Assembly: GCA_017525605.1 (NCBI GenBank)
Contig: JAFXSM010000011.1
Coordinates: forward strand, 62,001-126,000
Length of the DNA: 64,000 nt
Source: Treponema sp.
Lineage (GTDB): Bacteria; Spirochaetota; Spirochaetia; Treponematales; Treponemataceae
Direction of reading: 5' to 3'
Below the pieces are notes generated by a model. That model saw nothing but the letters and a program-made list of their open reading frames with translations. It did no database searches and was not told the origin of the DNA. How positions within the stretch are numbered: the first letter of the stretch is position 1; each line of letters opens with the position of its first letter. Of this stretch, positions 41,348 through 49,152 are shown piece by piece. Both the position numbers and the translations under genes were made by a program.

Positions 41348-42470
41348 GAAAATCATCGATGAAAGAATTTTCATTGCACTATTCTTCATATTCATTTCCA
41401 CCTGCGCGTTTGCGGAGATGCGGTACATCGAAATCGAATCCTTGTCCAATGCGGCTGTAGTCAAGTTGAAGAAACTTGAGGATTTGGAATTCCTCATCGG
41501 CAAGAACAACGTTTCTGTTGCGTTCTTCCAAAGTTCTTCCGGCGATTTGCTCATCAACGCGGACGGAACGTATTTTTCGTTTTGGCTCAACGGATATTGG
41601 ACGATTGACGACTACAAAAAAGGCACGGCGGCAGGATTCAAGAACGGCTCGGATTTTTCGGATGCGGAATTCCACTGCATAGAATCTTCCGAGCTTTACT
41701 ATTTTTTCAAAAGCAACAGTTTCAACTCGGTCGAAGACTGCACGGACGCGAGGAAAAACGGATTTCCAGATTCACAAAAGTATTACGCCGCAAAAGAAAA
41801 TGGATTTTCAAAATACGCGGACTACGATGAATATCTGAAATACACGAATCTCGGCTACAAAACGAAGGACGACTGGAAAAAAGCCGAGAAAAAAGGATTT
41901 TCAAGAGCGGCAGAATTTTACGATGCGCAAACGAAAGGATTTTCCACAAACGCGGATTACCAGAAAGCAAGGTCGTACAATCTGCAGGACAAATCCTCAT
42001 TCGAAAAATTCTGCGAAATAGAGGACAGCATCGAGCGGATTGTTTCTTCAAAGGCTGTGGACAAACGTCAGGCATTCATCTTTCATTTTCTCGCACGGCT
42101 TCCGAAAGGCGAATCTGCGATTTCAGTGCTGCCGACATCTTTAAGGAATCTCTACGACACTACTCCAACAGACGTGAAAAACGCGCTTTCCATGTACGTC
42201 AACGCCACAAATAATTCCAACACAAGGAACAGATATAACGATTACAACAGCCGAGATTCATACAGAAATCTTGAATATCTTTTCAACACCGATAGCCTCA
42301 AGCAGTTTTTCGCATCCGTTGACTCGTCGGAACTCGGCACATATTCAAGCCAGACGGAAATCTTCAAGCGAAACGGCAGCAAGCCGAACTTCCCTGCGGC
42401 AAAGAAAGCGGAGAATGGGACGAATGAGGCGAAGAGCGAGAAAAAACAGGCGCAGATTGATGCGAAGTGA
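41325..42470 (+). CDS. Exported repeat protein ending in IDAK, probable start frameshift
   Basis: 381 residues as read from TTG 41325. The N-terminal part (IFIALFFIFISTCAFA-EM) is a signal peptide. Residues about 95-225 hold several units of GF-x(5-9)-Y-x2-A-(K/R) type (KNGFPDSQKYYAAKENGFSK, KKGFSRAAEFYDAQTKGFST). The last residues are KKQAQIDAK, matching the lipoprotein operon at 15-21 kb. An ATG at 41359, with AGGA eleven bases upstream, would give MKRIFIALFF if one more A were present, so a one-base deletion after the start is likely. The function is unknown. Confidence 0.65.
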   Translation: MVLHGNCRKIIDERIFIALFFIFISTCAFAEMRYIEIESLSNAAVVKLKKLEDLEFLIGKNNVSVAFFQSSSGDLLINADGTYFSFWLNGYWTIDDYKKGTAAGFKNGSDFSDAEFHCIESSELYYFFKSNSFNSVEDCTDARKNGFPDSQKYYAAKENGFSKYADYDEYLKYTNLGYKTKDDWKKAEKKGFSRAAEFYDAQTKGFSTNADYQKARSYNLQDKSSFEKFCEIEDSIERIVSSKAVDKRQAFIFHFLARLPKGESAISVLPTSLRNLYDTTPTDVKNALSMYVNATNNSNTRNRYNDYNSRDSYRNLEYLFNTDSLKQFFASVDSSELGTYSSQTEIFKRNGSKPNFPAAKKAENGTNEAKSEKKQAQIDAK

Positions 42471-42479
42471 GGTAGCAAA

Positions 42480-42548
42480 ATGAAAAAATCAATTATTCCT
42501 ATCATTACTATTCTTCTCGCAACATCGATTTTTTTCGTATGCGCATAA
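42480..42548 (+). pseudogene. Truncated signal-peptide coding remnant
   Basis: GAGG, then ATG and MKKSIIPIITILLATSIFFV, ending CA-stop. The 22 codons are a complete export signal with nothing after it. The stop is formed by the first of the TATGCGCATAATCAAAG repeats, suggesting that the gene was cut off when the repeat/ATPase module arrived. Confidence 0.4.
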
Positions 42549-42651
42549 TCAAAGATTTATCAAATATTTGCCTTGCGCATAATCAAAAACCGCTTTATTT
42601 TATGCGTATAATCAAAGAATAGTGCATATTAGAGTATGCGCATAATCAAAG
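42538..42651 (+). repeat. Four direct repeats upstream of the AAA ATPase
   Basis: TATGCGCATAATCAAAG at 42538 and 42635, with variants TTGCGCATAATCAAAA at 42573 and TATGCGTATAATCAAAG at 42601; the start-to-start distances are 35, 28 and 34 bases. The last copy lies seven bases before the ATPase ATG and supplies its AAGG. Iteron-like or operator function is possible. The count and spacing are too small and irregular for CRISPR. Confidence 0.8.
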
Positions 42652-42657
42652 GCATAT

Positions 42658-44016
42658 ATGATATTAAGACGAAAAATATACGATAAATTGCTCGCATGGA
42701 AGAAAGAATGCAAAGGCTCAAAAGCGTTGCTCATTGAGGGGGCAAGGCGTATCGGAAAATCAACAGTTTGCGAAGAATTCGCGAAGAACGAATATCAAAG
42801 TTATATAATCATCGATTTCGCAAAAAAAGATGCGACTGTGGAAAAATATTTTACCGAACACTTGAATGACCTCGATACATTTTTCATGCTGATTTCCGCT
42901 TATTACAAAAAGGAACTTGTGAAAAGAGATTCTCTGATTATTTTTGATGAAATACAGATGTTTCCACAAGCAAGAGCAGCATTGAAATACCTCGTTGCCG
43001 ACGGGAGGTATGATTATATAGAAACAGGGTCTTTAATTTCCGTAAAAGAGAATGTTCAGAATATTGTGCTTCCCTCGGAAGAGCGCAGCATCAGCATGTA
43101 TCCGCTGGATTTTGAAGAGTTTGCCTGGGCATTTGGCGAGAAACTGCTGATAGACTATATAAAGTCATGTTTCAGCAAACGTGAGCCACTTGAAAATGGA
43201 ATGCACAACAAGGCAATGCTTTTGTTCAGGCAATATATGCTTGTTGGCGGAATGCCGAAACCCGTTGTTCTTTTTGTTGAGTCAGGGAAAAATTTTTCTA
43301 TAGTGGATGCTGAAAAACGAGACATTCTTAAACTCTACCGGAATGACATTATGAAGATAAAATCGCAATACCGGAGCAAGGTTCTCACAATTTTCGATCA
43401 GATTCCTGGTCTGCTGTCTCAGCATGAAAAACGAGTCGTTTTTAAGAATATTCAGGAAGGCTCTTTTGCAGAACAGTACGAAGATACTTTCTTTTGGCTT
43501 TCTGATTCAATGATTTCCAATGAATGTTTTTTGTGCAGCGATCCAAATGTCGGGCTGTCAATCAATGAAGTCCGCTCGTACATAAAATGCTATCTTGGAG
43601 ACACGGGCTTGCTTGTGAGCCATGCCTTTGACGAAACCGAACTTTTGGAAGCCGATGTTTATAATCAGATTTTGAATAATAAGCTGTCGCTCAACGAAGG
43701 AATGCTATTCGAGAATGCAATCGCGCAGATGCTAACGGCAAACGGGCACAAGCTGTATTTTTACACGCACTATTCAGAAGAAAAACATCGTAATGACATT
43801 GAAATCGACTTTCTCGTTTCGAACAACAGTAAACTGAAATACAAAGTGTTCCCCATCGAAGTGAAATCCGGCAAAAACTATACGGCAACGTCATTGCTCA
43901 GATTCAAGGAAAAATACAAACAGCGCACAGGCGAATGTTATATCATTCATCCGAAAAACCTGAGCATGAAAGACGATATTTTGTGCATACCGCCATACAT
44001 GGCAATCTGCCTGTGA
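42658..44016 (+). CDS. AAA ATPase with C-terminal DUF4143 domain
   Basis: 452 residues. It has Walker A EGARRIGKST near residue 30 and Walker B LIIFDEIQMF near 105. The sensor-like YIETGSLISVKENV follows, then the typical MYPLDFEEFAWAFGE and MLVGGMPKPVVLFVESG segments of the AAA_14/DUF4143 family. The C-terminal part has restriction-fold-like elements (NDIEIDFLVSNN ... FPIEVKSGKNYTATSL). Members are often multicopy and mobile-looking; the cellular role is unknown. It lies between 17-bp direct repeats (42529 and 44020), suggesting insertion as a module. Confidence 0.88.
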   Translation: MILRRKIYDKLLAWKKECKGSKALLIEGARRIGKSTVCEEFAKNEYQSYIIIDFAKKDATVEKYFTEHLNDLDTFFMLISAYYKKELVKRDSLIIFDEIQMFPQARAALKYLVADGRYDYIETGSLISVKENVQNIVLPSEERSISMYPLDFEEFAWAFGEKLLIDYIKSCFSKREPLENGMHNKAMLLFRQYMLVGGMPKPVVLFVESGKNFSIVDAEKRDILKLYRNDIMKIKSQYRSKVLTIFDQIPGLLSQHEKRVVFKNIQEGSFAEQYEDTFFWLSDSMISNECFLCSDPNVGLSINEVRSYIKCYLGDTGLLVSHAFDETELLEADVYNQILNNKLSLNEGMLFENAIAQMLTANGHKLYFYTHYSEEKHRNDIEIDFLVSNNSKLKYKVFPIEVKSGKNYTATSLLRFKEKYKQRTGECYIIHPKNLSMKDDILCIPPYMAICL

Positions 44017-44019
44017 TGT

Positions 44020-44036
44020 TTTTTTTCGTATGCGCA
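44020..44036 (+). repeat. 17-bp direct repeat flanking the ATPase module
   Basis: TTTTTTTCGTATGCGCA is identical to 42529-42545 on the other side of the ATPase gene. Joining the outer flanks would continue the frame from MKKSIIPI...FFVCA into ITNHKSTIAFSP. Confidence 0.6.
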
Positions 44037-44053
44037 ATTACCAATCACAAATC

Positions 44054-44212
44054 CACAATCGCCTTTTCTCCCCACCACGGAAAGGTACGCACCCTCGCGC
44101 GTGCCGTGACCGGTTGCTTCCATGTGCAATTGCAAATCCCCAATGCACAATCGCCTTTTCTCCCCAACTCCGTGTAGGTACGCGTTTGCGCGTGCCGTCT
44201 CGGTTGCCTCCA
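44054..44212. repeat. Two degenerate tandem repeats in a gene-free stretch
   Basis: 44017-44461 holds no convincing gene. Two copies of about 68 bp (44054-44122 and 44146-44212) share CACAATCGCCTTTTCTCCCC, GGTACGC, GCGCGTGCCGT and CGGTTGC-TCCA. Each can fold through GGTACGC/GCGTGCC. The stretch is more G+C-rich than its surroundings. GAAATTGC-TAAC-GCAATTTC follows at about 44269. Confidence 0.6.
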
Positions 44213-44359
44213 CAGCGAAATGCTTAGAACACACCTCGCATCCAGCAACCGATTGCCACACGGATTCGAAATTGCTAACGCAATTTCACTTCGAACATTT
44301 CTCCGTCCGCCACGCTCCATCAGCTATACCTCAAAAGAAAATTGACAAAAACAAAAAAA

Positions 44360-44391
44360 AGCAGATCGCATATTCATTCATGCGGTCTGCT
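44360..44391 (-). terminator. Terminator of the DXS-like/nitroreductase unit
   Basis: AGCAGATCGCAT pairs with ATGCGGTCTGCT. On the minus strand it is followed by a run of eight T, 70 bases after the nitroreductase stop. Confidence 0.85.
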
Positions 44392-44406
44392 TTCTGGCTT
44401 CGACTG

Positions 44407-44442
44407 CGCTCAGCCACCACGACAACGCTCAGCCACCACGAC
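44407..44442. repeat. Tandem 17-bp repeat of a dispersed GCTGAG type
   Basis: CGCTCAGCCACCACGAC occurs twice with two bases between. With the preceding CTTCGACTG it resembles the inverted repeat at 55763-55822 (GGTTGCTGAGCGT ... GTCGAAGCAACGCTCAGC). Confidence 0.7.
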
Positions 44443-44461
44443 TAGGTTCAGGTCTCACGGA

Positions 44462-44986
44462 TTATGCCCAGACGATGCGTCCTTCTTTTCTTGGTGCGGC
44501 GGCAGGTGGTTCGCAGTCTGCAAATCCGATTGCGCAGTTTGCGATTCCGGTCCACTCGCCTTCTATTCCGAGCGATTTAAGGATTTCCTTTCCCTCGTCG
44601 CTTTCGAATTCCTCGCGCGCACGGTGAATCCAGATGCTTCCGAGTCCGAGCGAATATGCCGCATTCATCAGGTTGCCCATGACGAGCGAGCCGTCGTAGA
44701 TTCCGAGCGGGGAATCCTTCTGAGCGAGAACGACGAAAACGACAGGTGCGCCATAGAACGGGTCGAAGCCCGCGTCCCAGCCGCCGATTTTCCTGTTCAT
44801 CTCGCTGAGCTTGTCGCGAAGTGCTTTGTCGGTGACGGCGATGATTTTCGTCGCCTGAGTTCCTCTTCCGCTCGCCGCGAAAATTCCTGCCTCGGCAATC
44901 TGCTCAAGGTCAGCCTTTGCAGGCATCTCCGGCTTGAATTTGCGGATGCTGCGCCTTTCTTTGAGTGCTTTGATTACTTCGTTCAT
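44462..44986 (-). CDS. Nitroreductase-family flavoprotein
   Basis: 174 residues; FMN-dependent reductase of the small nitroreductase group. It starts VIKALKERRSIRKFKPEMP, the FMN phosphate-binding signature. AAGIFAASGRGTQATKIIAV, SLVMGNLMNAAYSLGLGSIWIHRA and the terminal GYADCEP-like IGFADCEPPAAAPRKEGRIVW follow. The substrate is unknown. It begins 14 bases after the DXS-like gene with AAGGAG upstream, in one operon. Confidence 0.92.
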   Translation of the reverse strand: MNEVIKALKERRSIRKFKPEMPAKADLEQIAEAGIFAASGRGTQATKIIAVTDKALRDKLSEMNRKIGGWDAGFDPFYGAPVVFVVLAQKDSPLGIYDGSLVMGNLMNAAYSLGLGSIWIHRAREEFESDEGKEILKSLGIEGEWTGIANCAIGFADCEPPAAAPRKEGRIVWA

Positions 44987-45000
44987 AATCTGCTCCTTTT

Positions 45001-46758
45001 TTATTTTGTGATTTTCTTTATGTCTTCGACAATTTTGCCTGCCGTGATTCCGAGTGACGACAGAAGTTCCTCAGCCTTGTAGCGGTCGATGAACTTCTTT
45101 TCAAGACCGTAGTTCTTCACTTTCATTCCGCTCGTGCCGTAGAACGAAGCGACTTTTTCGCCGAATCCGCCGTTCAAAATTCCGCTTTCGAGGGTGATTA
45201 CGAGGCTGTGGTCTTTTTTCAGCTCCTCAAGAAGATTTTTGTCGAGGCCGGAAGCGAAACGCGGGTTTATCAATGTCGGAGAAAAGCCGAATTCGTCCTT
45301 TATCGCGCGGCAAAGCTCCTCTCCGCGCTGGAAGAAGTCGCCGAGAGCAAGGACTGCAATTTTCTCGCCTTTCTGCTCGACTTTGAAAGTGTCGGTTGCC
45401 GAATATGATTTTTCCGCCTCGCGATGAGCGACCTCATTTCCAGGAATCAGAATCATAACAGGATGCTCCCTCTGCTCAAGGCTCCAGTCGAGCATGTTCA
45501 CATACTCTTCCGCGCTTGTCGGGCAGAGAACGACGAGGTTCGGGATGTTCGAGAATGCCGCAAGACCGAAGATTCCGAGGTGCGTTATGTCGTTCATTCC
45601 GTACACCGAAGCGGAATTCATGAGCATCGTGACAGGCATGTTGTTGATGCAGACATCCTGAGAAATCTGGTCGTATGCCCTCTGGATGAAAGTCATGCTC
45701 GTGACGAGAAGCGGTTTTCCGCCGTTCTTTGCAACGCCCGAAGCAGCAGCTACAGCCGCCTCCTCCGCAATCCCAACGTCAAGATACTGAGAGCCGAGCT
45801 CCTTTCGCTCAGCAGGTCCAAGCCCGACAGTCATCGGCATAGCGGGAGTTATCACGACAAGGTCGCGGTCTTTCTTCGCTTTCTCAAGAATGTAGTTTCT
45901 GGTAATCGCGCCGTAGCTTTCTTTTTTTGCGGAGCCGAATTTCCGCTCTCCTGTTTCGCGGTCAAAAGGCATCGTCCAGTGCCACGCTTCCCTGTTCTCT
46001 TCGGCAGGCTTGTATCCTTTTCCCTTCTGAGTGTGGATGTGCACGACGACAGGGCGTTTCGAGTCCTTCACTTTCTCGAAAACTTTTATGAGGGACGCGA
46101 CATCGTTTCCGTTCTCCTCGTAGACGTAATCGAGACCGAACGCCGTGAACAAATTGTTCGCGCATTTTCCGCCCGATTCGCGAAGTGCCTTCAGGTTCTT
46201 GTAGATTCCGCCGTGATTTTCCGCAATCGCCTGCTCGTTGTCGTTCACCACGACGATGAAGTTCGATTCAAGCTCGCTTCCAGCCGCGCTCAACGCCTCC
46301 AGAGCCTCGCCGCCAGAAAGGGAGCCGTCACCGATTACGGCGATTATGTTCTCGCTTTTTCCTTTTACGTCACGCGCCTTTGCAAGCCCCAAAGCAAGCG
46401 CAACCGAAGTTGAAGTGTGCCCGATGTTGAAAAAATCATGCTCGCTTTCGTCAGGATTCGTGAAGCCCGAATTCTCGCCGAATCTAGCGTCGTCAAAATA
46501 GCCCGCCTTTCGTCCTGTGAGCATTTTGTGCGCATAAGTCTGATGAGCAACGTCAAAAACGAATTTGTCTTTCGGAGAATCAAATACATAGTGGAGCGCG
46601 ATTGTTGCCTCGACAAAACCGAAATTCGGCCCGAAGTGCCCGCCGATTTTCGTGAGCCTGTTGAAAAGTCCCTCGCGGATTTCACCAGCAAGCCCGCCAA
46701 GCTGCTCAACGGAAAGTTTCCTCAAATCTTCCGGGGAATTGATACTATCCAATAACAT
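45001..46758 (-). CDS. dxs: 1-deoxy-D-xylulose-5-phosphate synthase-family (DXS-like) enzyme
   Basis: 585 residues, thiamine-diphosphate enzyme of the DXS family, which joins pyruvate and glyceraldehyde 3-phosphate for isoprenoid, thiamine and pyridoxal synthesis. It has GGHFGPNFGFVEATIALHYVF, VAHQTYAHKMLTGR, GHTSTSVALALGLA, the ThDP motif GDGSLSGGEA-(x)-NDNEQAI, a pyrimidine-binding domain and a transketolase C-domain. It is divergent. The usual AEQH reads AEEA, DGxTHQG reads NDITHLG and YPRG reads IPGN, so the phosphate-binding residues differ and the substrate may too. AGGAG precedes the start. It has its own promoter and a palindrome upstream. Confidence 0.8.
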   Translation of the reverse strand: MLLDSINSPEDLRKLSVEQLGGLAGEIREGLFNRLTKIGGHFGPNFGFVEATIALHYVFDSPKDKFVFDVAHQTYAHKMLTGRKAGYFDDARFGENSGFTNPDESEHDFFNIGHTSTSVALALGLAKARDVKGKSENIIAVIGDGSLSGGEALEALSAAGSELESNFIVVVNDNEQAIAENHGGIYKNLKALRESGGKCANNLFTAFGLDYVYEENGNDVASLIKVFEKVKDSKRPVVVHIHTQKGKGYKPAEENREAWHWTMPFDRETGERKFGSAKKESYGAITRNYILEKAKKDRDLVVITPAMPMTVGLGPAERKELGSQYLDVGIAEEAAVAAASGVAKNGGKPLLVTSMTFIQRAYDQISQDVCINNMPVTMLMNSASVYGMNDITHLGIFGLAAFSNIPNLVVLCPTSAEEYVNMLDWSLEQREHPVMILIPGNEVAHREAEKSYSATDTFKVEQKGEKIAVLALGDFFQRGEELCRAIKDEFGFSPTLINPRFASGLDKNLLEELKKDHSLVITLESGILNGGFGEKVASFYGTSGMKVKNYGLEKKFIDRYKAEELLSSLGITAGKIVEDIKKITK

Positions 46759-46779
46759 AACATCTCCTAGAATCAGAAC

Positions 46780-46796
46780 AGTAACAAAATGTTACT
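46780..46796. promoter_or_regulatory. Palindromic operator candidate of the DXS-like operon
   Basis: AGTAACA-AAA-TGTTACT is a perfect 7-bp inverted repeat at the predicted transcription start, 22 bases upstream of the ATG, typical of a repressor site. The regulator is not identified. Confidence 0.6.
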
Positions 46797-46803
46797 AATA
46801 ACT

Positions 46804-46833
46804 AATCTAGCAAACGTTTTATCACGCCGTCAA
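46804..46833 (-). promoter_or_regulatory. Sigma-70 promoter of the DXS-like operon
   Basis: Minus-strand TTGACG, an 18-base spacer and TAGATT, placing the start of transcription near 46797 at the edge of the palindrome. Confidence 0.65.
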
Positions 46834-46871
46834 GAAAAATTTGAATTAAGGAAAACTTATTTGCCACAGTC

Positions 46872-46922
46872 AAAAAAAAATGCCTGCCGAAACCAAGACG
46901 AGGAACAGGTTCCGGCAGGCAA
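46872..46922 (-). terminator. Terminator of the alpha-galactoside operon
   Basis: TGCCTGCCGAAACC pairs with GGTTCCGGCAGGCA, and on the minus strand a run of nine T follows. It lies 60 bases after the symporter stop. Confidence 0.9.
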
Positions 46923-46981
46923 GAAAAAAAACACGGCCCAATTTAGTTGTGGGAATCTCTGAAAATTTCAGTTTTTAATTC

Positions 46982-48430
46982 TTAGAGACTCTCCTTTTTC
47001 TTTCCGAGTTCGGCGTTGATTTCTGAGATTTTTTCATCGGTGAGGATGAAGCGGCTTCGGAAAATTATCACGCCCACAATCAGGACGAAAATCGGAAGGA
47101 GCGTCATCACAAGGCGCAATCCCATTTTTGAAGATGACGAAACGCATTTCGAGAAATCGACACCGCCTGCCGATTCGCAGACGTTCTTGAGGTTGAGCAC
47201 CGAGAGTGCCATCGAAGCGACGAATGCGGCAACGCCGGAAGCGAGCTTCACAACGAAAGTCTGCATCGAGAAAATCACGGACTCGTCGCGGCGGCCGTTT
47301 TTGAGTTCGCCGTAATCGACAGTGTTCGCAAGGAAAACCGTGATGATGACGTTGTTCACGCCGGCAGATGCCATGACGAGAACGCCAGGAACGAGGAGCG
47401 GCACAATAGAGCTTACGCCGAGAGTCGCAAGGACGAGCAAGGCAATGTAGCCGATGATGCTCATCGTGACGCTGACGTAGAAAATCTTTATGTTGTTCAG
47501 TTTGCAGACGTTGCGGAGGAACGGATAGAGAATCATCATCGCGAGAATCTGTGTTCCGCCACCGACCATGTTGAACAGCGCGTATCCGTCATTCCAGCAT
47601 TCGCCGCCGATATCGTACTTGAAGAAATAGATTACGAGGTTCGAAGTGATATAAAGCGCGACGTTGATTACGACAATCGTGAGAACGACCGTCATCGCCT
47701 GGTCATTCCTGACGAGCGCGCGGAACATATCGCCTACGGAAGCAGTCTTCATGTTCACGGAAGATTTTTCTTTTACGCAGACGCACATTATGATAGTGAA
47801 CAAGATGAACAGAACCGCGACAGCAAGTGTGAAGAATTTGAATCCGTTCAGCTCAATCCACTGGTTGCCCGGGAAGCGGGATGCGAATTCGGAAGGAACG
47901 TCGCCTGCGAACATACGGCCGAGAACGGGAACAAGCACCATCGTCATAATCGAGATGATTGCGGAACCGACACCGGCACAGCTTCGCGCAAGAGTCGTCA
48001 GCCCCTCGCGCTCCTTTCCACCCTCAGTGAAAGCAGGAATCATCGACCAGTACGGAATGTCCATCATCGTGTACGTCACGCCCCAGACGATGTAAGTCAC
48101 GGCGGCATAAGCGACAAGCCCGGACGCATCGAGCGAAGGCGGAGCCGCGAACATCAGGAAAAGGACGACCGCATTCGTCAATGTTCCGATAAGAAGCCAC
48201 GGTCTGAATTTCCCCCAACGGGTCTTCGTGCTTGCAACTACAACGCCCATAATCGGGTCGTTGAAAGCATCGAACACACGCGCGATGAGCAGGATAACGC
48301 CCATTGCCGCCGCGCTCACGCCGAGAATGTCCTGAAAATAGTAGAGGACATAGCTCGCCGAGAGCATGTAGACCATATCCTTTCCGACTGCGCCGAGTCC
48401 GTACGACGCCTTTTCCTTCAAACCAAGCAT
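46982..48430 (-). CDS. GPH-family sugar:cation symporter (melibiose-type MFS)
   Basis: 482 residues from the ATG at 48430 with GGAGGAAACA directly upstream. It has twelve predicted helices and the glycoside-pentoside-hexuronide signatures SYGLGAVGKDMVYMLSASYVLYYF, VFDAFNDPIMGVVVASTKTRWGKFRPWLLIG and MDIPYWSMIPAFTEGGKEREGLTTLAR. It probably imports an alpha-galactoside such as melibiose or raffinose with Na+ or H+, in keeping with the GH36 enzyme in the same operon. Confidence 0.92.
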   Translation of the reverse strand: MLGLKEKASYGLGAVGKDMVYMLSASYVLYYFQDILGVSAAAMGVILLIARVFDAFNDPIMGVVVASTKTRWGKFRPWLLIGTLTNAVVLFLMFAAPPSLDASGLVAYAAVTYIVWGVTYTMMDIPYWSMIPAFTEGGKEREGLTTLARSCAGVGSAIISIMTMVLVPVLGRMFAGDVPSEFASRFPGNQWIELNGFKFFTLAVAVLFILFTIIMCVCVKEKSSVNMKTASVGDMFRALVRNDQAMTVVLTIVVINVALYITSNLVIYFFKYDIGGECWNDGYALFNMVGGGTQILAMMILYPFLRNVCKLNNIKIFYVSVTMSIIGYIALLVLATLGVSSIVPLLVPGVLVMASAGVNNVIITVFLANTVDYGELKNGRRDESVIFSMQTFVVKLASGVAAFVASMALSVLNLKNVCESAGGVDFSKCVSSSSKMGLRLVMTLLPIFVLIVGVIIFRSRFILTDEKISEINAELGKKKESL

Positions 48431-48456
48431 TGTTTCCTCCTTTTTGCCTGGGCAAT

Positions 48457-49152
48457 TCAGCTGCTTTTTAGCGAAGCAAGCAACATATTCGTCAATATCT
48501 CTATCTGCCTGCGGCCGGCGAATGTCTTGTCCATGCTCAGCATTTCCCCGGAAATCGCAATCTTCTGCGCAAGACAGAAAAGCGAGTGCATCATGGTGAA
48601 GCACACCTCAAGGTTCTCTGCCTTCGAAACGACAGTATTCTTTGACTTTTCGAATGCAATCGAGCCGTCCTCGACACCTTTCTTGAATGCGTCGATGGCG
48701 AGTGAATTTATCCGTCCGACTATCTCCTCGTAAGGAGCAAGTTTTTCGGCGGTGACTTTTCCTTTTGTAATGAACGAATCGAAATAATAGATGAAGCTGA
48801 AGAAACTCCTCTGCGAAACGACAGCTTCCTGGAATGTCTCAAGAAGATTCTGAATCTGCTCGAATCCCGAAAGATTCATGTACTCGTCAGAAGTGAACAC
48901 GTCCTCAAAAATCTTCGCCTCCACGTCCCATGCGTAGACCGCAGCCTCAATCGCCAAATCCTCTTTCGTCTGGAAGTAGCGGTAGAGCGAAGCCACCCCG
49001 ATTTCTGCCTGCGAAGCAATTTCCGACATCGATATGTTCTCGATTCCGTTCTCCGCAAAAAGCCCGAACGCGCACTCGACGATGTGGTTCATCCTCTCGC
49101 GCCTCTGGCTTTCCATCTCGATTTTTCTTTTCTCAGATGCCTGCATAAGCAT
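48457..49152 (-). CDS. TetR-family transcriptional regulator
   Basis: 231 residues from the ATG at 49152, preceded by AAGGAG at seven bases. The N-terminal helix-turn-helix is MNHIVECAFGLFAENGIENISMSEIASQAEIGVASLYRYFQTKEDLAIEA in two consecutive halves, followed by an all-helical ligand domain. Its start overlaps the end of the glycosyltransferase-like gene by 20 bases. It is the likely repressor of this operon, possibly at the palindrome 54614-54628. Confidence 0.92.
   Translation of the reverse strand: MLMQASEKRKIEMESQRRERMNHIVECAFGLFAENGIENISMSEIASQAEIGVASLYRYFQTKEDLAIEAAVYAWDVEAKIFEDVFTSDEYMNLSGFEQIQNLLETFQEAVVSQRSFFSFIYYFDSFITKGKVTAEKLAPYEEIVGRINSLAIDAFKKGVEDGSIAFEKSKNTVVSKAENLEVCFTMMHSLFCLAQKIAISGEMLSMDKTFAGRRQIEILTNMLLASLKSS

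Noticed and set aside
42538..42651. Possible CRISPR array
   Set aside because: Only four 17-bp repeats with 11-18-base gaps that differ in length, variant repeats, and no cas genes nearby; better explained as leader repeats.
43935..44177. 80-codon frame after the ATPase
   Set aside because: It overlaps the ATPase end and then runs through the degenerate tandem repeats; no domain or ribosome site. Noted only as evidence for an interrupted gene.
45424..46413. 329-codon plus-strand frame
   Set aside because: Antisense to the DXS-like gene, Arg/His/Val-rich shadow composition, no motif.
48431..48604. 58-residue N-terminal extension of the symporter
   Set aside because: It overlaps the TetR gene; GGAGGAAACA immediately precedes the ATG at 48430 and the family start MLGLKEKASYGLG fits there.
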